From Anaerobacillus sp. CMMVII (lineage in GTDB: Bacteria > Bacillota > Bacilli > Bacillales > Anaerobacillaceae), in contig NZ_JACEHK010000004.1 of NCBI RefSeq assembly GCF_025377685.1, positions 47,191-111,190 on the forward strand: a stretch of DNA of 64,000 nucleotides, in the 5' to 3' direction. Position numbers and translations under genes: made by a program. The notes beneath the pieces are model-generated. The model ran no database searches. It had not been told where the DNA came from and saw only the letters and a program-made list of their open reading frames with translations. Shown in pieces: positions 8,878 through 17,867 of the stretch (positions within the stretch are counted from its first letter, which is position 1; each line of letters starts with the position of its first letter).

Positions 8878-8923
8878 AATAGTTCGTACATAATCGAATG
8901 GCTTAGAAAGACAAACCATTCGC

Positions 8924-9289
8924 CTAGTAATAAGGGTAGTAATATGGATATGGTTGTGGTGGAACAATGTAAGGTAATAGGGCTAAAGCTGCTAAGGAAG
9001 CTAAAGGAAATGTTTGACGTCTAAAGCGTCTGAATCTTCTTCTAGGGCGTCCATACCCACCATAGCCACCATAATATTGCCGTTCGTCATATTGAGTCTC
9101 ATTTTCTTCCATAACATCTTCACCAACCAAAACGGTAACACGGTCTGGCCCTACACTTTCAATAATTCCATCAAACGTATTACCATCTGTCAATGTAAAT
9201 GAACAGTGATAATTCATATACTTATTGCAGTCTTCATGTAAGTTCTGTGAGTGGCTGTAGTTTTGTCTTATAAAATCCATTTTGCCCAA
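8924..9289 (-). CDS. Small coat-like protein with LSm-like N-terminal domain
   Basis: 121 residues. Residues about 23-62 (NYHCSFTLTDGNTFDGIIES ... VTVLVGEDV) look like a small LSm/SH3-like barrel. Then come a Gly/Tyr/Arg-rich stretch (QYYGGYGGYGRPRRRFRRFR), a short hydrophobic helix (LASLAALALLPYIV) and a Pro/Tyr end (PQPYPYYYPYY). Such compositions occur in Bacillus spore coat or inter-coat proteins; this is inference, with no named family assigned. AAAGGAG lies 8 nt before the ATG. Monocistronic with its own terminator. Confidence 0.68.
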   Translation of the reverse strand: MGKMDFIRQNYSHSQNLHEDCNKYMNYHCSFTLTDGNTFDGIIESVGPDRVTVLVGEDVMEENETQYDERQYYGGYGGYGRPRRRFRRFRRQTFPLASLAALALLPYIVPPQPYPYYYPYY

Positions 9290-9452
9290 CTCCTTTCGAA
9301 TACAAGATATTCATCCATTAGGCGAAGGGTTCCATATTATTATTCGAAATAAATCGACAATTTTTTTCTTCTCTGTAAATAACTAGTCTTCGAGAACTTA
9401 CTTTCTCATTTTAGTGAGTTTATCAAAAGTTAATTAAAAGGAGAGTAGTCAC

Positions 9453-9881
9453 TTGGAACAGATCATTACAAGAGCTCAAATATACGACTTAGATGATATT
9501 ATAGAAATCGACCGAGCTATATTTGGTAACGATAGTAGACGAGAGTACATAAAAAAAACGATTCATGAAGCGAGATGTATTGTTGTGAAAAAAGAAGAAG
9601 ATGTTGTAGCGTTCCTAACCTATGATACTCATTTTTTTGAGTGCAGTTTTATTTCATTGGTTATCGTGTCGCCACTTGAAAGACGAAAAGGTTATGCAAC
9701 CTCTCTTTTAGAGTATTTTGTAGAAATAGCACCAACCGATAAAATCTTTTCTTCCACGAATAGATCAAATGAAATAATGCAACATGTATTTAAAGCTAAT
9801 GGATTTGTAGAAAGTGGAATAATTGAGAATTTAGACGAAGGTGATCCGGAACTTATTTACTTTAAAATGAAGCAATCATAA
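9453..9881 (+). CDS. GNAT family N-acetyltransferase
   Basis: 142 residues. Motif A is LVIVSPLERRKGYATSLLEY (about 68-87), with the acetyl-CoA loop RRKGYA. The end of motif B shows NEIMQHVFKANGFVESG. The start is TTG at 9453, placed 9 nt after AAAGGAGA; no ATG nearby fits. Short members like this act on small molecules or on protein N-termini. The substrate is unknown. Confidence 0.82.
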   Translation: MEQIITRAQIYDLDDIIEIDRAIFGNDSRREYIKKTIHEARCIVVKKEEDVVAFLTYDTHFFECSFISLVIVSPLERRKGYATSLLEYFVEIAPTDKIFSSTNRSNEIMQHVFKANGFVESGIIENLDEGDPELIYFKMKQS

Positions 9882-9901
9882 AGGTTTCTTAAACTAAAAT
9901 A

Positions 9902-9946
9902 CAAAAGGCTGTTGAGAAAGTCTCAACAGCCTTTTGTATTTTTCCT
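9902..9946 (+). terminator. Strong terminator
   Basis: GGCTGTTGAGA / TCTCAACAGCC perfect 11-bp stem, 3-nt loop and a T-rich tail. Confidence 0.85.
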
Positions 9947-10058
9947 TGGGAAGAATATGTGGTGTAGGAATAAATGAATTTGTCCATCGCATTATTTTGT
10001 TTTTCTAAACGGTCAAAATGTAAACTATTATAATTTTTTCGTGTAGTACTAGCACGAT

Positions 10059-10084
10059 TATATTCAAATAATCATTTGAATATA
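10059..10084. promoter_or_regulatory. CadC-type operator 1
   Basis: TATATTCAAATAATCATTTGAATATA, a near-perfect palindrome built on the ATTCAAATnATnATTTGAAT pattern known for ArsR/CadC-family operators. Confidence 0.7.
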
Positions 10085-10105
10085 AAGGAAGGTATGGTAA
10101 GCTAT

Positions 10106-10125
10106 ATTCAAATGATTATTTGAAT
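10106..10125. promoter_or_regulatory. CadC-type operator 2
   Basis: ATTCAAATGATTATTTGAAT, the same half-sites as operator 1, 21 bases after its end and 21 bases before the cadC start. It probably overlaps the promoter, giving repression in the absence of metal. Confidence 0.7.
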
Positions 10126-10146
10126 GAAGAGTGGAGTTGAAAATCA

Positions 10147-10515
10147 ATGAGTAAGAAAGATACGTGTGAAATTTATTGTTATGACGAGCAAAAAGTAAAT
10201 CGAATTAAAGATGAAATAACAAACGAAAATTTAGGGAGTATTGCTCAACTATTTAAAGCACTTGCAGATGAAAATAGAGCGAAAATTGCTTACTCACTTT
10301 GCCAGGATGAGGAATTATGTGTATGTGATATAGCGAATATTATTGGAGCTTCTGTGGCAACGACTTCGCATCATTTACGCACACTTAATAAACAAGGAAT
10401 TGTAAAATACCGTAAAGAAGGCAAACTTGCCTTTTACTCATTAGACGATGACCACGTAAGGCAATTAATTCTGGTCGCAATGGAGCATACGAAAGAGGGG
10501 AAATCTAATGTCTAA
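10147..10515 (+). CDS. cadC: CadC, ArsR/SmtB-family cadmium/lead/zinc-responsive repressor
   Basis: 122 residues, normal family length. The metal-sensing cysteines of the CadC type are present: C7 and C11 in the N-terminal arm (DTCEIYCYDE) and C58 and C60 of the ELCVCD box. The winged helix-turn-helix is at about 55-85 (IGASVATTSHHLRTLNKQGI). It binds the two palindromes upstream and releases them when Cd, Pb or Zn is bound (family knowledge). Its end overlaps the start of cadA by 8 nt, so the two are translationally coupled. The gene is intact although cadA reads as broken. Confidence 0.92.
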   Translation: MSKKDTCEIYCYDEQKVNRIKDEITNENLGSIAQLFKALADENRAKIAYSLCQDEELCVCDIANIIGASVATTSHHLRTLNKQGIVKYRKEGKLAFYSLDDDHVRQLILVAMEHTKEGKSNV

Positions 10516-12623
10516 AACAGAAGAGAAGACATACCGAGTACAAGGATTTACCTGAGCGAGCTGTGCGAAAAAGTTCGAATCGAACGTTAAACACCTGGAT
10601 GGTGTTTCAGATGCTGTCGTTAACTTTGGTGCAGCTAAACTAACGGTATATGGAAGTGCAACTATTGAACAATTAGAAAAAGCTGGGGCTTTTGATAAAC
10701 TAAAAATCCGTGATGTCAGGGAACAAAAAGTCGAACGAATTCCATTTTGGAAGCAAAAAGAAAATTTTAAAGTCTATATTGCAGCATTATTTTTAATTAG
10801 TGCGTTTTTTCTTCGGTTTCAATATGGCGAAGACCACATATTTCCTGTCGTAATGTATGCTGCATCCATTGTAATTGGAGGTTATTCGTTATTCCGTAAA
10901 GGGTTCAGAAATTTAATCGGTCTAAACTTTGATATGGCCACACTTATGACCGTAGCAATTTTAGGGGCGGCTGCAATTGGTGAATGGGGAGAAGGCGCCG
11001 TAGTCGTCATTTTATTTGCGATAAGTGAAGCATTAGAGCGCTATTCAATGGATAAGGCGCGTCAATCAATTGAGTCACTCATGGATATTGCTCCAAAAGA
11101 AGCATTAATACGTCGTGAAAATAAAGAAATGATTGTCGATGTTGAAGACATACAAATTAACGATGTTATGATTGTGAAACCTAGCCAGAAATTAGCAATG
11201 GACGGTATTGTTATGAAAGGAATCTCAACGATCAATCAAGCAGCAATTACTGGAGAATCTGTTCCTGTTGCAAAAACGATTGATGATGAGGTTTTTGCAG
11301 GAACATTGAATGAGGAAGGCTTATTAGAAGTTAGAGTGACGAAACGAGTAGAAGATACAACACTTGCAAAAATCATTCATTTAGTAGAAGAAGCTCAGGC
11401 AGAACGTGCTCCAACTCAACAATTCGTTGACAGATTTGCAAAATATTATACGCCTGGAATTATTCTATTCGCATTTTTACTTGTTATCGTCCCTCCGTTA
11501 TTTTTAGGCGGTGTTTGGTCAGAATGGATTTATCGTGGCTTGGCTGTGTTAGTAGTTGGTTGTCCGTGTGCATTAGTCATTTCAACCCCAGTAGCAATTG
11601 TTACAGCTATTGGGAATGCTGCCAAAAACGGAGTCTTAATCAAAGGAGGCATCCACTTAGAAGAAGCAGGGGCACTAAAAGTGATTGCCTTTGATAAAAC
11701 AGGTACATTGACCAAAGGTATTCCTACAGTTACGAATGTAATTAGCTATAAAGGCAATGCCGATGAATTAATGACGATTACAGCAGCGATCGAAAAAGGT
11801 TCACAACATCCACTCGCTTCGGCAATTTTGAGGAGTGCTGTAGAAAAAGGGCTAAACTTTAATAATGTATCGGTGGAAGAGTTCCAATCGATTACTGGTA
11901 AAGGTGTAACAGCAAAAGTAAATAATCAAATGTATGTGGTAGGAAGCCCTAATTTCTTTGAGGAAATTTTAATTGATGGGGTAAAACGGATATAAGAGAA
12001 GAGATTACAAGTCTTCAAACACAAGGGAAAACAGTTATGGTTTTAGGAACACATACAGAAATTTTGGCAATCATTGCAGTTGCGGATGAAATGAGAGAAT
12101 TCTCAAACGAAGTGATCCGCAAGCTCCATCAAGCAGGTATTGAAAAACTGTCATGTTAACAGGTGATAATCAAAGAACAGCTGAAGCCATAGGTAAGCAA
12201 GTTGGAGTTTCAGATATTAAAGCCGATTTACTACCAGAAGATAAACTGAATTTTATTAAAGAGTTAAAAACTAAACACAAAAATGTAGCAATGATCGGTG
12301 ATGGTGTAAATGATGCACCTGCCCTTGCAGCTTCAACCGTTGGGATCGCCATGGGTGGTGCCGGCACAGATACTGCACTTGAAACAGCGGATATTGCGTT
12401 AATGTCCGATGATTTAAGGAAACTTCCGTATACGATCAACTTAAGTCGCAGAGCAATGGCGATTATTAAACAAAATATTACGTTTTCCCTAGCCATTAAA
12501 TTAGTAGCATTACTACTAATTGTCCCAGGATGGCTCACATTATGGTTAGCTATTTTTGCTGATATGGGAGCAACATTGCTAGTCACCTTAAATAGTTTAC
12601 GATTATTGAAGATTAAAGGGTGA
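10508..12623 (+). pseudogene. cadA: CadA, cadmium-translocating P1B-type ATPase; in-frame TGA at a metal-binding Cys plus two frameshifts
   Basis: About 705 codons, full length for CadA. The HMA domain begins RVQGFT, then TGA (10553-10555, codon 16), then ASCAKK. The TGA replaces the first Cys of the GFTCASC metal site. The rest is conserved: TGES loop (near 11250), CPC in GCPCALVIS (near 11570), phosphorylation site DKTGTLT (near 11695) and GDGVNDAP (near 12298). One base is missing near 11992 (after GVKR) and one in an A-run near 12147 (before TVMLTGDN). The indels could be sequencing errors; the TGA is a substitution at a functional Cys and may encode selenocysteine. It would export Cd/Zn/Pb under CadC control. 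Confidence 0.88.
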
Positions 12624-12683
12624 AATGAGATAAATCAACCGAGTTAAAGGGGATTTTCCAAAATTTAAATTCCCCTGGAGGTA

Positions 12684-12862
12684 ATTGTACTAAGTAAAAA
12701 AGAGCTTCAACAAGGCTGTGCATCATCGCTCCACACGAGGAAAATTTGACAGAGGCTGACCATTGAAAAAGCAATTGCAGAAAGTGACGATGGCTCGGAA
12801 TCTGATTGGAACTTAATGTTCTGAGGACATAAGCAATTAGTTGAAACAGGTAAGGTTAGTTA
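12684..12862 (+). pseudogene. Degenerate small coding remnant downstream of cadA
   Basis: After a GGAGG site at 12677 the frames read SKKELQQGCASS, then EENLTEA, then TIEKAIAESDDGSESDWNLM, F, TGA, GHKQLVETGKVSYYG, stop. Composition and continuity look like a real 55-60 residue protein with one or two base shifts and no proper start codon (CTA where ATG is expected). The family is not recognised. Confidence 0.25.
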
Positions 12863-12876
12863 TTATGGATAGGCGT

Positions 12877-12916
12877 TAAAAAAACGGCGTTCTTCTTAAG
12901 AAGACGTCGTTTTTTG
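12877..12916. terminator. Bidirectional terminator
   Basis: AAAACGGCGTTCTTC / GAAGACGTCGTTTT with a TTAA loop, flanked by A7 and T6 runs. It serves the minus-strand gene that follows and anything upstream on the plus strand. Confidence 0.75.
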
Positions 12917-13132
12917 TTTTCTAGTAGTTACTGCAAAAAAAAGGTACAAATCTTTAACTCTTTTACGATAAAAAATGTTCCGCTTTTTAGCAATTTTCTT
13001 AATTAATTCTAGTTCTATGTACATTGCATTCGTTAACACTCTGTTTTCAATATTTTTTTTAATTTCTGAATAAAATTGTACCAACAAATCATTAGGTAAT
13101 TTTTCATAAAAAGAATTTGACAAACCTACCAC
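12896..13132 (-). CDS. Small hypothetical protein, faintly Sda-like
   Basis: Up to 78 residues, basic and helical. The middle (KLPNDLLVQFYSEI ... ELELIKKIAKKRN) has a weak resemblance to the two-helix sporulation checkpoint inhibitor Sda, but the match is too poor to name it. The start is uncertain: GTG at 13132 sits too close to AGGTGA, and an in-frame TTG 9 nt downstream is better spaced. The end overlaps a terminator. Confidence 0.5.
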   Translation of the reverse strand: MVGLSNSFYEKLPNDLLVQFYSEIKKNIENRVLTNAMYIELELIKKIAKKRNIFYRKRVKDLYLFFAVTTRKQKTTSS

Positions 13133-13361
13133 TCACCTAAAATATATTTTTGTTATTACCATTATAATATAAAGTTATCTGATTTTTGTAAATAATTATT
13201 TTGCGTCAATCTAAAGTGGATCGATGAGCTAACCTAGAATACTAGGCGTGAACTGGTAATTATGCAAATCAATTTCCATAAATCTGAAACATATCATGAA
13301 GAATAACGACAAATGTAGTGAGAAACTCATTTAAAATCATCATGAAAAGCAGGTGTGAAAA

Positions 13362-14459
13362 GTGAATTTTATAAAAAGTAAGTACTTTAGTGGTGCTGGT
13401 ATTGTCTTATTAGCTTTTTTCATTGGAATTTCTTCTTATTGGGTTGGGTCCAATAGGTACGTTAAGGATTTCGACGGTAAAGAAACCGAACTTAGCGAGA
13501 TAAAAAAAGAAAGAGAAGAGATAGCGAAGCAGCTTGAGGAATTAGAAAGTCATCTTGAAAATAAACAGAAACGATTAGTGCAATTGGAAAAACAATTAAC
13601 ACGATTTGAAAAATTGGTAAATGAAAAAGACGAAATGCTTTTCATTAAGGATGAGCAATTTAAAGAATTTCAAAAACTACAAGAAGAGAAAATGAAGGAC
13701 CTAGAAGCTGAAATCAAACGTTTAAATGAAGAGAGAAAAACGATTACTGATAAAAAAGATAAAACTCCAACTCCGACAACACCTACTGCAAATAAAAAAG
13801 TATTTCTTACCTTCGATGACGGTCCTACTTCACTTACTCCACATGTATTAAAAACCTTAAAAGAACACAATGTTCATGCGACTTTTTTTACGATTGGAAA
13901 GAGAATGGAAGCAATGCCTAATGTTGTTCGTGATATTTATCAAGAAGGACATATGGTTTTGCCCCATTCCTATTCCCATGATTATGCAATCTACACAACC
14001 TTCGAAACATTTTATAGCGATTTTTACAAGGCTGAACAGACGTACAAAGATGTGTTAGGCTTTAAACCTCCGCAAATTTTCCGGTTCCCTGGTGGCTCAT
14101 CCAACCAAAGTTCTTTTCAATACGGTGGCAAACAATTTATGCCAAGCTTAACGATTGATTTGAAAGAAAAGGGTTACACGTATGTAGACTGGAATGTTAC
14201 CTCAGGTGATGCAGGACCCGATGCTAAAAATCAAGCAAAACTCTACGAAAATATTGTAACAACCTCAGCAAATAAAGATTTTGTGATTGTCTTATTTCAC
14301 GATGTAAGCTCAAACGAAGCAACAGCCAATGTACTTCCTGAAGTGATAAACTATTATAAGAAAAACGGATTTACCTTTCGAACGTTTCGTGATGTAACAA
14401 AAGAAGAATTGCAACGAATGGAAGCGTTGAAACTATCTAATAAGACAATTAGTTATTAG
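13362..14459 (+). CDS. Membrane-anchored polysaccharide deacetylase (NodB domain)
   Basis: 365 residues. An uncleaved signal anchor (about 10-28) is followed by a long charged coiled coil (about 36-130, many K/E), a Thr/Pro linker, and a NodB domain from about 145. Catalytic motifs are TFDDGP (151-156), which includes the catalytic base and a metal-binding Asp, and the zinc-binding HSYSH (about 202-206). The final motif is VIVLFHDV. This fits extracellular deacetylases of peptidoglycan or chitin-like N-acetylglucosamine polymers. GTG start after GCAGGTG. The end abuts a half-copy of the GGAAGC repeat. Confidence 0.88.
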   Translation: MNFIKSKYFSGAGIVLLAFFIGISSYWVGSNRYVKDFDGKETELSEIKKEREEIAKQLEELESHLENKQKRLVQLEKQLTRFEKLVNEKDEMLFIKDEQFKEFQKLQEEKMKDLEAEIKRLNEERKTITDKKDKTPTPTTPTANKKVFLTFDDGPTSLTPHVLKTLKEHNVHATFFTIGKRMEAMPNVVRDIYQEGHMVLPHSYSHDYAIYTTFETFYSDFYKAEQTYKDVLGFKPPQIFRFPGGSSNQSSFQYGGKQFMPSLTIDLKEKGYTYVDWNVTSGDAGPDAKNQAKLYENIVTTSANKDFVIVLFHDVSSNEATANVLPEVINYYKKNGFTFRTFRDVTKEELQRMEALKLSNKTISY

Positions 14460-14487
14460 GAAGCAAGAGAACCGTCCCCACGCTTCC
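14459..14487 (+). repeat. GGAAGC/CCGTCCCC repeat, half copy
   Basis: GGAAGCAAGAGAACCGTCCC followed by CACGCTTCC; the leftmost copy in the window. It overlaps the deacetylase stop codon and lies in the -35 region of the next promoter. Confidence 0.8.
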
Positions 14488-14503
14488 TAAAAAATACAAA
14501 TGA

Positions 14504-14512
14504 TGGTATAAT
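14504..14512 (+). promoter_or_regulatory. Extended -10 promoter of the ABC-F leader
   Basis: TGGTATAAT, a perfect -10 hexamer with a TGn extension, 33 bases before the leader peptide start. No good -35 is visible. Confidence 0.5.
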
Positions 14513-14544
14513 TAAGTAAATTTTTGAAGGGGGAAAGTAAGTTT

Positions 14545-14565
14545 ATGAAACCAACTAATTGCTAA
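14545..14565 (+). CDS. Putative 6-residue leader peptide MKPTNC of the ABC-F gene
   Basis: A minimal open frame, ATG AAA CCA ACT AAT TGC TAA, with a strong GAAGGGGGAAAG ribosome binding site 11 nt upstream. It is followed by a stem-loop and a terminator before the ABC-F gene. Short leaders of this kind let an antibiotic-stalled ribosome choose the antiterminated structure upstream of ABC-F resistance genes. Confidence 0.45.
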   Translation: MKPTNC

Positions 14566-14592
14566 TATTAATTTTTTTCAAAATTAATATGT
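14564..14592 (+). promoter_or_regulatory. Leader stem-loop (possible antiterminator element)
   Basis: AATATTAATTTT / AAAATTAATAT arms starting at the stop codon of the leader peptide. Confidence 0.4.
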
Positions 14593-14778
14593 ATGTTCTA
14601 TTGAGTGAAAAAATCGCCTAATTGTTTAGGTTATTTGTCGTGCTCTTTATGGAATAAGGCATTTAGAAGGTTACTTACTTTACCATACAATATCTTTAGC
14701 GGAATTAAGTATTTAAGATAATTCTGCAATCATGCTTATATAGTGAATTCCACTTATATAAGAAGTAATGGATATATG

Positions 14779-14814
14779 GACTGTAAGAAGATTATCTTCT
14801 TGCAGTCTTTTTTA
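14779..14814 (+). terminator. Terminator or attenuator before the ABC-F gene
   Basis: GACTGTAAGAAGAT / ATCTTCTTGCAGTC 14-bp stem with a TTTTTT tail, 84 bases before the ABC-F start. No gene lies between the deacetylase and this site except the leader peptide. Confidence 0.7.
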
Positions 14815-14897
14815 TATTTAACAAAGTTTTAGTAAGAAATCTTTATACCTCTCCATATTGGGCATATTTTTGGAGACTAATGAAAGAGGGAATATTT

Positions 14898-16797
14898 ATG
14901 TTTGAATTATCGTTAAATGGCGTAAAAAAATATATGGATGCCACTCTCATTTTAAAAAATATTACGTTTCATGTATATGAGGGGGAAAAAGTTGGGATTG
15001 TTGGAGCTAATGGCAGTGGTAAGAGCACAATCCTTAAATTAATCGCTGGCTTAGAGACGTTGAACTGCCATCCAGGTTTCACTTCAACTCTTGGCTATGA
15101 TGAAGGCTGGGTGTCAAAACCAAGAGGAGCGACAACGGCCTATCTTGAGCAAGTTCCCAAGGATCATAGCGGATTGAAGGTCATTGATATCTTACATTCG
15201 GCTTTTGCCGAAGTTCAAAGTATCGAAACTGAAATGCGAAACTTGGAGATGAAATGAAAGCTTTGGAAGGGTTAGCTTTGGATAAGGTATTAAAACAATA
15301 CAGTGAATTAACACAGAGGTTTGAAGTAAAAGGTGGTTATGAATTATCTGAAAAGTTTAGCAAGGTTTGTACAGGGCTTGATTTTTCTGAGAGTTTTTTA
15401 GCAAAGGATTTCAGTCTCTTAAGTGGTGGTGAAAAAACGACTGTCGGACTTGGGAAAATCTTATTAGAAAACCCAGATATATTACTTCTAGACGAACCAA
15501 CCAATCATTTAGATATGAGTTCAATTGAATGGCTTGAAGACTATTTAAAAGGATACAAAGGGATTGTCATCGTCGTTTCTCATGATCGTTATTTTTTGGA
15601 TCATGTTGTCACAAAAGTCATCGAAATTGAAGATATGGAATGCGAAACCTACAAAGGAAATTATTCCGCTTTTGTTAAGGAGAAAGAAGAAAGAATGCTT
15701 ATTCAATACGAGCATTATCGTGAACAACAAAAAAAGATCAATGCAATGGAGAAATCGGTCAAAGATTTAAGAGACTGGGCCCAAAGAGCGGATAATAACA
15801 AATTTTTTAAACGGGCAGCAAGCATTCAAAAAAGCTTGAAAAGATAGAAAGAATCGATAAACCACAGTTTGAGAAACAGAATATGAAGCTTACTTTTAAA
15901 GAAACGGAGCGCTCTGGCAAAGAGACAATTAAGGCGACTAGGCTTACGAAAAGTTTTGAAGACAAAGTGATCTTTCATAAAGCTGATTTATTAATCCATT
16001 ACGGTGAGAGAACGGCGTTAATTGGTGCAAATGGCAGTGGCAAAACGACGTTCTTGAAAATGTTATTAGGTGAGGTGCAACCAGATTCTGGTGTAGTAGA
16101 ATTAGGAGCGAATGTTAGGCCAGCGTATTTGCCGCAAACGCTCTTTTTTCCAAACGAGGATTTAACCGTTCTGGAATGCTTTAGAGAAGATTTTTCGATC
16201 ATGGAAGGAAAGGCCCGCGAGTATCTGTCAAAATTCATGTTTTATGGAAGTAGTGTCTTTAAAAAAGTAAATCATTTATCAGGTGGTGAACGAATTAGAT
16301 TGAAATTAAGTCAACTTCTTTATGAAGATGTGAACTTATTAATTTTAGATGAGCCTACGAACCATCTTGATATCCATTCTATAGAAACATTTGAGGAAGC
16401 TCTAGAAGAATTCAAAGGAACAATCTTTTTCATCTCTCATGACCGATATTTTATTAACAAAATGAGTAAACGAATTATCGCTTTGCAAGATCAAACATTT
16501 AAAACATATCCGGGGAATTATGATGACTATAAAGATGCACAGGCTGCTAAGAGTGTAGAAATTCCAGCTAAAAAAATCATTCAACCGAAAAACGGTGATA
16601 CAATGAAAAAGAAAGCAGAGGCAACTAATGTCGAAATGAAAATTATTACCCTCGAGAATGAAATAAAGGAGCTAGATTTAGCGATGACTGTGCCAAGACT
16701 GGATTATGAAGTTCTTCACGAGTTGTATGGGAAGAAAGAAGAGTTAAGTAGTGAGTTAGATATTGCTATGGATCTTTGGTTAGAGCTTACAAACTAA
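14898..16797 (+). pseudogene. ABC-F family ATPase (ribosome-protection type), two frameshifts
   Basis: About 633 codons encoding two ABC domains without membrane segments. Domain 1: Walker [10 protein letters not shown] (near 15007), LSGGE (near 15421), LDEPTNHLD (near 15490). Domain 2: GANGSGKTT (near 16027), LSGGE (near 16280), LDEPTNHLD (near 16350). A charged inter-domain linker lies between. This is the ABC-F layout of Vga/Lsa/VmlR-like proteins, which dislodge ribosome-bound antibiotics. ATG at 14898 after AAAGAGGGA. One base is missing near 15253 and one in an A6 run near 15833. The leader peptide and attenuator upstream support antibiotic-induced expression, which argues for a functional gene and possible sequencing errors. 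Confidence 0.85.
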
Positions 16798-16834
16798 TCG
16801 CAGCTACAAATAATAGAAAAAGGAGAATAAGTGA

Positions 16835-17656
16835 ATGGGCATTATTGTAAGGCAAGGAGAGAAGGAGTCTGTTTTTCAAGCGGTTGATAAAAAGAACAAT
16901 GTTGTAGGTACTGGGTGGATCATCCCAGCAGCGCCGTCTGATATCTATACAAAGCCTAGATTAGACGTTTACATGACGATTGAAATTGACGCAGAGGAAA
17001 ATCAGTTATTCATTAAAGACAAAATTTTTGAAACCTTACTCAATAAAGCTTACTCAATAAAAAAAGGAAATCAAGATAAGCTTGTCAGAGTCTACCATTG
17101 TTGTTTTTCAAATGCCAGAGAGAACATCGACTATTATCAAGCAAAAGCTGGTTTTAGACACGACGAAGGGATGTATATTATTCGAAAAAACCTCGATCAA
17201 AAGCTCAATGAGCTTGTTGAGACTGTGGGAATTAAGTATCAAAGTCTACCACTCTCAAGTGATGCCGAAATCCTTACCTTAATTGATAAGCATAAAACGG
17301 TATTTAGAAATGGATACAGCATTGAGAGCATAAACCTACTAAAACAAAAAACTGGCTGGAACTCAATTGCTGCCATTGATGATGGCGAAATCATCGGAAA
17401 TATCATGCTTTTTATTGAGGAGACCCCTACCCGTCGAATTGGTTGGGTAGAGGATTTATTTGTCACCAAAGATTGGAGAAATAAAGGAATTGCCATAAAT
17501 CTAGTAAATAAAGGATTAAGGCACTTTCAAGACAACAGCGTGGAGGAAGTTAGAATCGAAGTATGGAGTTCCAACGAAAGAGCGATGTCATTATATAAAC
17601 AATTTGGTTTTGAATTTTATGAGGAGACAGAAGTTTCGATCGGAATATTTTTGTAG
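16835..17656 (+). CDS. Tandem GNAT acetyltransferase
   Basis: 273 residues. The C-terminal half (about 130-273) is a standard GNAT domain with motif A VEDLFVTKDWRNKGIAINLV (about 207-226) and NERAMSLYKQFGFEF near the end. The N-terminal half looks like a second, degenerate GNAT fold (EENIDYYQ-like motif RENIDYYQAKAGFRHDEGMY). AAAAGGAG lies before the ATG. It is 37 nt downstream of the ABC-F gene and may be co-transcribed; the pairing hints at a drug-modifying role but that is inference. Confidence 0.8.
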   Translation: MGIIVRQGEKESVFQAVDKKNNVVGTGWIIPAAPSDIYTKPRLDVYMTIEIDAEENQLFIKDKIFETLLNKAYSIKKGNQDKLVRVYHCCFSNARENIDYYQAKAGFRHDEGMYIIRKNLDQKLNELVETVGIKYQSLPLSSDAEILTLIDKHKTVFRNGYSIESINLLKQKTGWNSIAAIDDGEIIGNIMLFIEETPTRRIGWVEDLFVTKDWRNKGIAINLVNKGLRHFQDNSVEEVRIEVWSSNERAMSLYKQFGFEFYEETEVSIGIFL

Positions 17657-17694
17657 GGGAATTCAGAGATGAAAATCTAAATATTCAAGTAAGT

Positions 17695-17733
17695 AGCGTA
17701 CCGAATCGCGTTCTGATTGGTATGCTATTTTTT
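17695..17733 (+). terminator. Terminator after the GNAT gene
   Basis: AGCGTACCGAATC / GATTGGTATGCT stem, then ATTTTTT. Confidence 0.7.
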
Positions 17734-17867
17734 CTGTGACTCGGCAATAGGTGAGTGCTTTGACAGTAACTTATGTTTGAAAGTAGCTACCGCTAACGAA
17801 TACCTAGAGTACAATTAGTAAAGAAGATTAGAAAATAGTATAATTCTTAAAAAGGAGGTGAGTAAAA

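Noticed and set aside
10553..12150. Explaining both cadA frameshifts as programmed frameshifting
   Set aside because: No slippery heptamer with a downstream pseudoknot was evident at either site, and a missing base in an A-run is a simpler explanation.
12170..12586. 138-codon minus-strand frame inside cadA
   Set aside because: Antisense shadow of the conserved CadA C-terminal half.
14880..16797. Treating the three ABC-F pieces as separate genes
   Set aside because: Pieces join into one standard two-domain ABC-F protein by restoring single bases; only the first has a proper ribosome binding site.
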